64,000 bases of DNA. Origin: Aestuariimicrobium kwangyangense DSM 21549. Lineage in GTDB: Bacteria > Actinomycetota > Actinomycetes > Propionibacteriales > Propionibacteriaceae. The notes below the pieces were generated by a model. The model was not told the origin of the DNA. It searched no databases and saw nothing but the letters and a program-made list of their open reading frames with translations. A program made the translations under genes and the position numbers. Numbering within the stretch: the first letter of the stretch is position 1; every line of letters begins with the position of its first letter. Below are positions 9,977 through 17,611 of the stretch, in pieces. The stretch spans positions 1,116,001 to 1,180,000 of the forward strand of contig NZ_ATXE01000001.1 in NCBI RefSeq assembly GCF_000421525.1, given 5' to 3'.

Positions 9977-11422
9977 ATGCCGGTTCGCCACTTGCGTGCG
10001 GACGAGGGATTCCCCGCCGCCATCAAGACAGGCTTCGATCGACTCTGTGACGAGATCGGGGCGCCCCTGGAGTTCCCCGCCGAGGTGGTCGCCGAGGCCG
10101 AGCGGGTGGCGTCGGCCGGCTACGACTCCAGCCGCACCTACGACGACCTGACCGACGTGCCCTTCGTCACCATCGACCCGGAAGGGTCGATGGACCTCGA
10201 CCAGGCCATGTACATCGAGAAGGCGAAGCAGGGCTACACGGTGCTCTACGCCATCGCCGACGTCGCCGCCTGGGTGGCTCCGGGCGGGCCGATCGACGCC
10301 GAGGCCCACCGTCGAGGGCAGACCCTGTACGCGCCCAACCGACGGTTCCCCCTGCATCCACCCGTGCTGAGCGAGGCGGCCGCATCGCTGCTCGCCGACG
10401 GCAGACCCCGCCCGGCCATCGTGTGGCGGCTCGACCTCGACGCCCACGGTCAGGTCACCGCCACGGCAGTGACCCGGGCACTCGTGGTCAGCCGGGAGCG
10501 ACTGGACTATCCCACCGAGCAGGCCAAGCTCGACAACGGCCAGGCCGGGCCCGTGATGCAGTTGCTGCGAGAGGTGGGTGATCTGCGTCAGCAGTTGGAG
10601 GTCGAGCGCGGCGGTGTCTCCCTCAATCTGCCCGAGCAGGTCGTCGACACCTCCCAGTCGGGCGGCTGGCGACTCACGCACCGCTCCAGCCTGCCCAACG
10701 AGAACTGGAACGCGCAGATCTCACTGATGACGGGGATGGCCGCCGCCCAGGTGATGCTCGAGGCCGGGGTCGGCATCCTGCGCACACTGCCGCCGCCCGA
10801 CCGCGAGGTCGTCCGCCAGCTCCGGGCCGTCGCGCACACCCTCAAGCTGCCCTGGCCCGAGTCGATGTCCTATGCGGAGTTCGTCGGCGCGCTCGACGTC
10901 ACCAACCCGGTGGCGCAGGCGATGATGATGAGCTGCGTCCGGTTGTTCCGCGGCGCCGGTTACACCGTCATCAAGGACGGCCTGGCGGCCGACCAACTCG
11001 TCCACGGGGCGCTGGCGGCCAACTATGCCCACACCACCGCACCCCTGCGACGGCTCGTCGACCGTTACGTGCTCGAGGTCTGCGTGGCCCTCTCGGCGGG
11101 CCAGCCCGTGCCCGAGTGGGCGCTGGCGGCACTGCCGTCCCTGCCGGACGAGATGGCCGAGTCTGATCGTCGGGCCAAGGCCTTCGAGCGCGGCATCACC
11201 GATCTGGTCGAGGCCCTCGTGCTCTCCGACAAGGTCGGGCAGGTGTTCACGGGAGTGGTGATCCAGGTGGATGACAAGCGCGAGGACCAAGGCATCGTCT
11301 CGATCGTCGAGCCGGCCATCGAGGCTCGTGTCAGCGGCGATCTCGAACTGGGTGACGAGGCGCGGGTGCGGCTGGTCAAGGCCGATCCGGTGGAGGGCAA
11401 GGTCGGCTTCGAGGTGGCCTGA
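9977..11422 (+). CDS. RNB-domain ribonuclease (RNase II/R family)
   Basis: A 481-residue 3'-to-5' exoribonuclease of the short actinobacterial RNase II/R type. The catalytic RNB domain begins around residue 60 with FVTIDPEGSMDLDQAM, the Asp-rich metal-binding motif. Later RNB blocks include YAIADVAAWV, ANRRFPLHP-type and the C-terminal YAHTTAPLRRLVDRYV. The last ~60 residues form an S1/OB-like RNA-binding strand set (FTGVVIQVDD...). N-terminal cold-shock domains of full-length RNase R are absent. The ATG at 9977 has CAGGAGGG seven bases upstream; the frame is open further back but through repeat copy B, so it is not coding there. Confidence 0.88.
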   Translation: MPVRHLRADEGFPAAIKTGFDRLCDEIGAPLEFPAEVVAEAERVASAGYDSSRTYDDLTDVPFVTIDPEGSMDLDQAMYIEKAKQGYTVLYAIADVAAWVAPGGPIDAEAHRRGQTLYAPNRRFPLHPPVLSEAAASLLADGRPRPAIVWRLDLDAHGQVTATAVTRALVVSRERLDYPTEQAKLDNGQAGPVMQLLREVGDLRQQLEVERGGVSLNLPEQVVDTSQSGGWRLTHRSSLPNENWNAQISLMTGMAAAQVMLEAGVGILRTLPPPDREVVRQLRAVAHTLKLPWPESMSYAEFVGALDVTNPVAQAMMMSCVRLFRGAGYTVIKDGLAADQLVHGALAANYAHTTAPLRRLVDRYVLEVCVALSAGQPVPEWALAALPSLPDEMAESDRRAKAFERGITDLVEALVLSDKVGQVFTGVVIQVDDKREDQGIVSIVEPAIEARVSGDLELGDEARVRLVKADPVEGKVGFEVA

Positions 11423-11449
11423 CCGTCAGCGGTGCTGACCACCGGTGCA

Positions 11450-11498
11450 CCCGAGCGCCAGCGGGACTGACCCCACAGTCGGCCCGAGCGCCAGCGGG
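11450..11498. repeat. Direct repeat upstream of the RNase P RNA gene
   Basis: The 16-mer CCCGAGCGCCAGCGGG occurs exactly at 11450-11465 and again at 11483-11498, a 33-bp period. It sits between the ribonuclease stop and the start of rnpB. Each copy has CCCG/CGGG ends and could form a short hairpin, but no T-tract follows. Confidence 0.6.
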
Positions 11499-11524
11499 CG
11501 TCACCGGCACTACACTGGTGCGAC

Positions 11525-11886
11525 GGACGAGTTGGCCGGGTGATCGCGGCAGGAAACTGTCGAGGAAAGTCCGGGCTCCTCAGAGCAGGGTGGTGGGTAA
11601 CACCCACCCGGGGTGACCCGCGGGACAGTGCCACAGAGAACAGACCGCCAACTTCGGTTGGTCAGGGTGAAACGGTGGTGTAAGAGACCACCAGCACTCC
11701 AGGTGACTGGAGTGGCTCGGTAAACCCCACCCGGAGCAAGACCAGACAGAACGTGTTCGAGGGCTGCTCGCCCGAGCGTTCGGGTAGGTTGCACCACTTC
11801 GGTGGAAGGCGGTTGGCAACAGCCGTCGCAGATGGATGATCACCGCGCTTCGGCGTACAGAACCCGGCTTACAGGCCAACTCGTCC
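11525..11886 (+). ncRNA. rnpB: RNase P RNA component
   Basis: Catalytic RNA subunit of RNase P, which trims tRNA 5' ends. P1 is a perfect 13-bp helix between GGACGAGTTGGCC (11525) and GGCCAACTCGTCC (ending 11886). Universally conserved blocks are present: GAGGAAAGTCCGGGCTC near the 5' end, the ACAGAGAACAGACCGCC region, GGTAAACCCCACC, and the 3' CGGCTTACAGGCC. The ~362-nt length fits class A. The ends are inferred from P1 pairing. It is read in the same direction as the upstream ribonuclease gene, 102 bp away. Confidence 0.95.
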
Positions 11887-11944
11887 CCATCATCCCCAGC
11901 GCCACGCGGGGCCAGCGCGCTCGCGGGGCGACCGGGAACGAATT

Positions 11945-11972
11945 CGCCTCACCCTCGGTCGAGGGTGAGGCG
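11945..11972 (+). terminator. Terminator-like hairpin after rnpB
   Basis: CGCCTCACCCTC - GGTC - GAGGGTGAGGCG forms a perfect 12-bp stem with a 4-nt loop, 58 nt beyond the mapped end of RNase P RNA. There is no strong U-tract, but position and stem strength fit a 3' boundary. Confidence 0.6.
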
Positions 11973-11977
11973 GTGTG

Positions 11978-12081
11978 GCGGGTCACTCTTCTCACTCGTC
12001 CCAGCGAGACCGTCTCAGTACAACGGGGGAGGTCGGTCCCTTGCTCGGGGGGAACGGGACGATGCCTGAAGAGTGACCCGC
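11978..12081 (+). ncRNA. Candidate structured RNA element of unknown type
   Basis: A 104-nt region is closed by a perfect 14-bp inverted repeat (GCGGGTCACTCTTC at 11978-11991, GAAGAGTGACCCGC at 12068-12081). An internal loop follows, then a second 6-bp helix (CGTCCC/GGGACG). Inside, ACCG/CGGT and AGC/GCT pairings are possible around a G-rich apical part. No reading frame fits. It lies five bases after the rnpB terminator-like hairpin. The rest of the gap to 12231 holds nothing I recognise. The strand is uncertain because the stem is symmetric. Confidence 0.45.
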
Positions 12082-12231
12082 AGATGGAACGCTACTGGTG
12101 GCCCAGCCGGGGCGCTCGCGACCCTCCCACCGACACACGGCGATTTCGATGTGCAGTTCGTCACATCACGCCGACCCCGGCAAGAGCATCGCGGTTCCTC
12201 GCAGGAGGGGTGACGCGCGCCTCCCCCGAAC

Positions 12232-13128
12232 TCAGGGCAGCACGGGCGCGGGCCCGTTGGGGGCCGGGGTCATCCCCTCCATCGGGAGCGTCAGCACCTC
12301 GGCTCCGTCCGGGGTGACCACGATCGTCTGTTCGAACTGCGCCACCCTCGAGCCGTCGTTGGTGACGACGGTCCAGTTGTCGTCCCACTGGTGGTTCTTG
12401 GCCGACCCCATCGCCAGCATCGGCTCGATGGTGAACGTCATCCCCACCTCGATGGGGGTGTCGAGGCGCGGTTCGTCGTAGTGGAGCACCACCAGACCCG
12501 AGTGGAAGGCCGTGTGCACTCCGTGGCCGGTGTACTCACGCACTGATTCGTAGCCGAAGCGCGAGGCGTAGGACTCGATCACCCGTCCGATCACCGACAA
12601 CGGACGACCGGGCTTGACCGCGCGGATACCGCGGTTCATGGCCTCCTGCGTGCGCTCGGTCAGGAGGCGGGAGGCCTCGTCCACCTCACCGCAGTAGAAG
12701 GTGGCGCAGTTGTCGCCGTGCACACCGTTCTTGTAGGCCGTGACGTCGATCTTCACCAAGTCGCCGTCCTCGAGCGGACGGGCGTCGGGGATGCCATGAC
12801 AGATCACCTCGTTGACCGAGGTGCACGAGGACTTGGGGAAACCCCGGTAGCCCAGGGTCGAGGGGTAGGCGCCGTGGTCGAGCATGAACTCATGGGCCAC
12901 CTTGTCGAGTTGGTCGGTGGTCACCCCGGGGGCGATCGCCTTGGCCGCCTCGTGCATGGCCTGGCACGCGATCCGCGATGACTCCCGCATGAGTTCGATC
13001 GTCTCCGCCGACTGCACATGGCTACCCGTGTACGGTGAAGGAGCCCGTTTGCCCACGTAGTGGGGGCGTGCAATCGAACCGGGAACGGGTCGCTCAGAAC
13101 TGATCGGGTGGGCCACAACAGGATTCAC
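12232..13128 (-). CDS. map: Type I methionine aminopeptidase
   Basis: Removes initiator methionine from nascent proteins. The 298-residue protein has the actinobacterial extension ([20 protein letters not shown]3-binding-like and Pro-rich), followed by the pita-bread fold. Metal ligands in order: Asp in [14 protein letters not shown] (two), His in GHGVHTAFH, Glu in TIEPMLAMG, and the final Glu in AQFEQTIVV. The GTG at 13128 (VNPVVAHP) was chosen by similarity to mycobacterial MapB-type N-termini; the open frame extends 14 codons further. It is divergent from a small acidic protein gene, with ~50 bp between. Confidence 0.93.
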   Translation of the reverse strand: MNPVVAHPISSERPVPGSIARPHYVGKRAPSPYTGSHVQSAETIELMRESSRIACQAMHEAAKAIAPGVTTDQLDKVAHEFMLDHGAYPSTLGYRGFPKSSCTSVNEVICHGIPDARPLEDGDLVKIDVTAYKNGVHGDNCATFYCGEVDEASRLLTERTQEAMNRGIRAVKPGRPLSVIGRVIESYASRFGYESVREYTGHGVHTAFHSGLVVLHYDEPRLDTPIEVGMTFTIEPMLAMGSAKNHQWDDNWTVVTNDGSRVAQFEQTIVVTPDGAEVLTLPMEGMTPAPNGPAPVLP

Positions 13129-13181
13129 CCGCCCGATTCTACGACCCCGGCCCGAGCCCGTGCCGAGCAAGGAGTCGTGAG

Positions 13182-13406
13182 GTGTCCGACCAGTACTACT
13201 ACTGTCTGGTGCACAAGACCGTCGAGGTGGCCGAGGGCTGCAAGGCCGAGGACCGGCTCGGCCCCTACCCGTCGCGGGCCGAGGCCCAGCAGGCGCTCGC
13301 CCACGTGGCCGAACGCAACGAGGCCTGGGACAACGACCCTCGCTGGAACGACGACGAGGACGACGACGGCGACGACAAACAGGGTTGGGGCCCGTTCAAG
13401 TCCTGA
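13182..13406 (+). CDS. Small acidic conserved protein
   Basis: A 74-residue soluble protein starting with GTG at 13182. It begins [19 protein letters not shown]. It then has a [21 protein letters not shown] helix, as in SPOR/HMA-like small actinobacterial proteins, and an acidic tail ([16 protein letters not shown]). Proteins of this type occur across Actinobacteria next to map or metal-related genes. I know of no established function. Codon usage and the Asp-rich tail argue that it is a real gene. Confidence 0.7.
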   Translation: MSDQYYYCLVHKTVEVAEGCKAEDRLGPYPSRAEAQQALAHVAERNEAWDNDPRWNDDEDDDGDDKQGWGPFKS

Positions 13407-13456
13407 CCATCCGGTCGACCACCCGCTGACATCGGCGTCGAAAGGTGGTCTGACGA

Positions 13457-14338
13457 TCAGTCGACCTTGATGCTGGCCATCGAACGGTCGACCTCGGCCT
13501 GGGTGGCGGAGTCGTCGATGGTCGCCGAGTTGACGTAGACCCCGACCGACTCCGGGTTGCCCGTGTCGACGACGACGACGTCGACCACGTCACCCTTGAT
13601 GTCGGGGCCCTGGTCGCCGACGAAGATCTCGGAGCGCAGGTGGTAGGCCTGATGGCCGTCGATGGTGATGGCCTCGCTGACCACGTCGGTGCGTCCGGTG
13701 AACCCGCGGTAGTAGCCCGAGCTGGCGAAGCAGCTCATCATCACCCGGGCGGCCGGCTCGGGGGCCTCGAAACCGTCCGCCACGCGCAGGGCACCGACGG
13801 CGTTCACGCTCACCCACGTGCTGGTGATCTGCTTGAGTTCCGATGAGGTGTCATACATCCACGGCAGGCTGAAACCGCCCGACTCCCAGCCGAGCGACAC
13901 CACCGAGATGCTGCCGCCGGTCAGTCGTCCGTTCTGGGCACTCTTGCCGCTGTCGCCGCCGCCCTCGGGGCAGGCGACGTCCACGCCACCCGACGACTCC
14001 GGGTTGGTGGGTGAGGGGGTCTGGGTGGGGGTGGAGGTCTCGTCCCACTGCGAGACGGTGGGCGTGGACGAATTGGTGTCCTCGGCGATGGTGGTGTTGC
14101 GTCCGCCCAGGCCGCGGACCACGAGGAAACCCACCAGGGCCACGACCAGCACTCCCACGACCAGCAGCACCCACCGTCCGGCACCCCCCGACCGACGTGG
14201 CGGGGGCGCCTGCCCACCGCCTGGTGGCGGGGTCTGGGCGGGGTTGGCGGTCGTCTGCTGGCTCCATTGCGCGCCGTCCCAGAAGCGGAACTGGCCGGGT
14301 TGTCCGGACGGATCTGGGTACCAGCCTGGCTGCGACAT
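13457..14338 (-). CDS. DUF2510-domain membrane protein, paralog 1
   Basis: A 293-residue protein with an N-terminal DUF2510 module (QPGWYPDPSGQPGQFRFWDG, residues 3-22), a Pro/Gly-rich linker and one membrane helix at ~56-74. A ~220-residue extracytoplasmic domain follows. The external part begins with a Thr/Ser-rich stretch containing NSSTPTVSQWDETSTPT. It shares this architecture and that block with the next gene upstream (14374-15267), so the pair arose by tandem duplication. DUF2510 proteins are actinobacterial and their role is unknown. The ATG is directly followed by the family motif, making the start secure. Confidence 0.82.
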   Translation of the reverse strand: MSQPGWYPDPSGQPGQFRFWDGAQWSQQTTANPAQTPPPGGGQAPPPRRSGGAGRWVLLVVGVLVVALVGFLVVRGLGGRNTTIAEDTNSSTPTVSQWDETSTPTQTPSPTNPESSGGVDVACPEGGGDSGKSAQNGRLTGGSISVVSLGWESGGFSLPWMYDTSSELKQITSTWVSVNAVGALRVADGFEAPEPAARVMMSCFASSGYYRGFTGRTDVVSEAITIDGHQAYHLRSEIFVGDQGPDIKGDVVDVVVVDTGNPESVGVYVNSATIDDSATQAEVDRSMASIKVD

Positions 14339-14373
14339 GCGCCCAGTCTAGGAGGCGGTCGGGATCAGGCCCG

Positions 14374-15267
14374 TCACCCCACGACCCGGATCGTGGTCGC
14401 CGCCAGGTCGACGGGCTGCTGGAACTCAGGGCGATCGATGGGGGCCATTCCCCGGAAGAAGGCCAGCTTCCCGGGTCGTCCGACGTCGAGCACGATGATG
14501 TCGAGGGTGTCGCCCTTCACCTCGGCGTAGTAGTCGTCGCGCACCTCGCCGCGCAGTCGCCACCCGGAGCGTCCGTCGACCGTGATCGCCTGCTGGCTGA
14601 GCACGGTGTGCCCGAGGTAGCCCGGGTAGTACTGGGACGAGGCCTCGCAGCTGAGGATGCGTGCGGCGGCCGTGCGCGGATCGTCACTGAAATCGGCCGT
14701 GTCGACCTGCCCGATGGTGATCCCGGCGATCCAGGACTTGAACACCGGCACCGTCTGCCCGGCTTGGTCGTCGGCCCAGTCCACGCTCGGCCGGGTCGTG
14801 ACGGTCCAGCCTTGGACCGGCACGTACGAGATGCCACCGCCGGTGAGGCGTCCGGCCTCGACTCCGCTCTGGTTGGCTTCGAGCACGACCGGGCAGGTGC
14901 GCTGGGTGCCGCCCGAGCCGTCGGGTCGTGAGGGCTCGGCCGTCGGGGTCGAGGTCTCGTCCCACTGCGAGATGGTGGGGGTGGACGAGTTGGTGTCCTC
15001 CTCCACCCGGTCGGAACGGGACCACCCCCGGACCACCAGGGCCAGGGACACGCCCACGACGACCACACCGACCAGCAGGAACCATGCCCACCGCCGGGGA
15101 GGACGACCCTGCGGCGGACCTCCCGGGGTGGTGCGGGTCGGGCCCTGCCCGCCCGGGTTCGGCGTCCCCGAGGACGGGACGGTGTCACCCGCCCACGCCG
15201 ACCCGTCCCACCAGCGCAGGTGACCGGGTCGTCCCGACGGGTCTGGATACCATCCCGGTTGCGCCAT
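14374..15267 (-). CDS. DUF2510-domain membrane protein, paralog 2
   Basis: A 297-residue paralog of the neighbouring gene. It has DUF2510 (QPGWYPDPSGRPGHLRWWDG, residues 3-22), a Pro/Gly linker, a membrane helix at ~60-79, then the shared block NSSTPTISQWDETSTPT and an external domain. The external domains are clearly related but diverged, for example SCFASSGYYRGF against SCEASSQYYPGY. The 35-bp spacing suggests one transcript with paralog 1. The ATG at 15267 was preferred to an in-frame GTG two codons earlier because it places the motif at the same distance as in paralog 1. Confidence 0.82.
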   Translation of the reverse strand: MAQPGWYPDPSGRPGHLRWWDGSAWAGDTVPSSGTPNPGGQGPTRTTPGGPPQGRPPRRWAWFLLVGVVVVGVSLALVVRGWSRSDRVEEDTNSSTPTISQWDETSTPTAEPSRPDGSGGTQRTCPVVLEANQSGVEAGRLTGGGISYVPVQGWTVTTRPSVDWADDQAGQTVPVFKSWIAGITIGQVDTADFSDDPRTAAARILSCEASSQYYPGYLGHTVLSQQAITVDGRSGWRLRGEVRDDYYAEVKGDTLDIIVLDVGRPGKLAFFRGMAPIDRPEFQQPVDLAATTIRVVG

Positions 15268-15336
15268 GGGCACAGTGTAGGCAGCGGGTACGGGTATGCC
15301 CTGGGTGCCGGACCAGCCGTCGTGGGGCGGCGGACC

Positions 15337-15352
15337 GTAACGCAGTTGTTAC
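15337..15352. promoter_or_regulatory. Possible GlnR-type half-box upstream of glnA2
   Basis: GTAAC-n6-GTTAC lies 23 bp upstream of the glnA2 ATG. It resembles one a-site/b-site pair of the actinobacterial GlnR box (GTnAC-n6-GnAAC), but the second half is a mirror image rather than the usual GAAAC form. It is weaker evidence than the four-site box at glnA1. Confidence 0.35.
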
Positions 15353-15375
15353 ACGCGAGAGGGCAGACTGAGGCC

Positions 15376-16710
15376 ATGGACAGGCAGACCGAGTTCGTGC
15401 TGCGCGCTATGGAGGAGCGGGACATCCGCTTCGTGCGCCTGTGGTTCACCGACGTGCTGGGCTCGCTCAAGTCCGTCGCGATCGCCCCGGCCGAACTCGA
15501 GGGAGCCTTCGCCGACGGGATCGGCTTCGACGGCTCGGCGATCGAGGGCTACGCCCGGGTCTACGAGTCCGACATGACGGCCAAGCCCGACGCGAGCACC
15601 TTCACTCACCTGCCGTGGCGCCAGCAGCGCCGGGGCACCGCCCGCATGTTCTGCGACATCGCCCTGCCCGACGGATCCCCGAGCTACGCCGACCCGAGGT
15701 ATGTGCTGAAGCGGGCCATGAAGAAGGCCTCCGACATGGGGTTCAGCTTCTACACCCATCCTGAGATCGAGTTCTTCCTGCTCAAGGACACCGCCCCCGG
15801 CGAGCCGATCGAGCCACTCGACATGGGCGGCTACTTCGACCACACCACCCTGGGACGAGGAACCGACTTCCGCCGCGACGTCATCGAGATGCTCGAGCAG
15901 ATGGGGATCTCGGTCGAGTTCAGCCACCACGAGGCCGCGCCCGGGCAGCACGAGATCGACCTGCGCTACGCCGACGCGCTCACCATGGCCGACAACATCA
16001 TGACCTTCCGCACCGTGGTCCGTGAGGTGGCCGTCGCCTCGGGCATCCGCGCCACCTTCATGCCCAAGCCCTTCTCGGACCACGCCGGCTCGGGCATGCA
16101 CACCCACCTGAGCCTGTTCGAGGGTGACACCAACGCCTTCTACGACGCCGCCGACGAGGCGCGACTGTCGAAGACCGGACGACACTTCGTCGCCGGCCTG
16201 CTGCACCACGCCAAGGAGATCACCGCGATCACCAACCAGTGGGTGAACTCCTACAAGCGCCTGGTCGGTGGATCCGAGGCACCCAGCTACGTGTGCTGGG
16301 GACGAAGCAACCGGTCCGCGCTGGTGCGGGTGCCGATGTTCAACCAGGAGAAGCCGTCGTCGGCCCGGGTGGAACTGCGTTCCCTCGATTCTGCCTGCAA
16401 CCCCTACCTCGCCTACGCGCTGATCCTGGCGGCCGGACTGTCGGGCATCGAGAACGAGTTCGAACTGCCCGACGAGGCCGCCGACGACGTCTGGCAGCTC
16501 ACCGACCGGGAGCGGTCCGCGATGGGCATCGATGAACTGCCCCGCAATCTCGACGAGGCCATCCGCGCCATGGAGCAGTCCGAACTGGTCGCCGACACGC
16601 TCGGCAGCCACGTCTTCGACTTCTTCCTGCGCAACAAGCGGGCGGAGTTCGAGGAGTACCGCAGCCAGGTCACCCCGTTCGAAGTGGCCAAATACCTGCC
16701 CCTGCTCTGA
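15376..16710 (+). CDS. glnA2: Type I glutamine synthetase, GlnA2-like
   Basis: Cytoplasmic glutamate-ammonia ligase homolog, 444 residues, close to the length of actinobacterial GlnA2. Visible features: GFDGSAIEGYARVYESDM near the N-terminus, the ATP/Mg site EIEFFL, the loop PGQHEIDLRYADAL, KPFSDHAGSGMHTHLSL, and NRSALVRVP. The region equivalent to the adenylylation loop reads DVWQLTDRERSAM with Trp in place of the tyrosine found in GlnA1 (DLYELPPEE), so GlnE control is unlikely. It is followed by an SCP-like gene on the other strand and then glnE, a conserved actinobacterial arrangement. Confidence 0.93.
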   Translation: MDRQTEFVLRAMEERDIRFVRLWFTDVLGSLKSVAIAPAELEGAFADGIGFDGSAIEGYARVYESDMTAKPDASTFTHLPWRQQRRGTARMFCDIALPDGSPSYADPRYVLKRAMKKASDMGFSFYTHPEIEFFLLKDTAPGEPIEPLDMGGYFDHTTLGRGTDFRRDVIEMLEQMGISVEFSHHEAAPGQHEIDLRYADALTMADNIMTFRTVVREVAVASGIRATFMPKPFSDHAGSGMHTHLSLFEGDTNAFYDAADEARLSKTGRHFVAGLLHHAKEITAITNQWVNSYKRLVGGSEAPSYVCWGRSNRSALVRVPMFNQEKPSSARVELRSLDSACNPYLAYALILAAGLSGIENEFELPDEAADDVWQLTDRERSAMGIDELPRNLDEAIRAMEQSELVADTLGSHVFDFFLRNKRAEFEEYRSQVTPFEVAKYLPLL

Positions 16711-16725
16711 GCGCGTGGGGCCGAC

Positions 16726-17517
16726 TCAGAGCAGCTGACGTCGTCCGAGGTCGATGACCGGCAACATCGCTTCGAAGGCGTTGACGTGGGCGCCCGACGC
16801 GTAGGTCTCGGCCACCCGCTCGTCCCAGCGACGTAGTCCCGTGGTCAACTCGAGGAACAGTTCGACCGGCAGTTCGATCACGTTCGGCGGGGTGCCCCGT
16901 GTGTGCACCGGACCCTCGCCGAGGGCGTCCAGTTGCACGGCAGCGGCGGGTGGCACCCTCACCTCGAGAGTGGCCCCCGGGTGCCGTTCCCCGAGCGCGA
17001 TCGCGAGCGCACGGGTCGCCTCCGTCAGGGCGATGGCTGGGGCGGGGCAGCCGTGGCGCAACGACACCGAGACGGCGTCGACGAGCGAGCCGCGCAGGTA
17101 GTCGATCAGCCGGGCGACGCCGAACAGGGTGTCGACCGCGGCCGGCAGCTTGGGATGGTCGAGTTCTGTGACGACATCGGCGAGCAGTCGTCGCGCCTGA
17201 TGGGTCAGGCTGGCGGCCGAGTCGCGTCCCAGCACCGACTCCGAGACCTCGGCGAGGGCCTGCTCGGCCAGGGCGCGGTGACGGAGGTGGGTGCCCCAGC
17301 TCTCGGGACGGGTGGTGGTGGGGGACCCGAGGGTCTGCAGGGCATCGGTCAGCAGCACCATCCCGCGACCGGCGCGGTCACGCAGGTGGCGTTCGTCGCT
17401 CGCCGCCGACCGCGTGGTGACCTCCTTGGTCTGCGGGACGAGGGCCTCGAGTTCGGCCACGAAGGCAGAGATGACCCGCCGCAGGGCCTGGTCCTGTCTT
17501 GCTGCCACGATGGTCAC
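16726..17517 (-). CDS. Sterol-carrier-like (bacterial SCP ortholog) family protein
   Basis: A 263-residue soluble protein. The N-terminal ~150 residues are helical and Arg-rich, like a DinB/MDMPI-type bundle. The C-terminal ~90 residues match the bacterial SCP-ortholog domain, with the diagnostic VHTRGTPPNVIELPVELFLEL followed by TGLRRWDERV. Proteins of this type are common in Actinobacteria. Ligand and role are not established. It lies convergent to glnA2 and divergent from glnE, whose GTG is 95 bp away. Confidence 0.75.
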   Translation of the reverse strand: MTIVAARQDQALRRVISAFVAELEALVPQTKEVTTRSAASDERHLRDRAGRGMVLLTDALQTLGSPTTTRPESWGTHLRHRALAEQALAEVSESVLGRDSAASLTHQARRLLADVVTELDHPKLPAAVDTLFGVARLIDYLRGSLVDAVSVSLRHGCPAPAIALTEATRALAIALGERHPGATLEVRVPPAAAVQLDALGEGPVHTRGTPPNVIELPVELFLELTTGLRRWDERVAETYASGAHVNAFEAMLPVIDLGRRQLL

Positions 17518-17611
17518 CTCGACGACACTAGGAGGCGCGGGTGGCCCGAAGTTGTCTCACGGGTTACCGGCACCCAAACGACTGCCAACCGCTTGAGCAT
17601 AGGCTCTTGAC

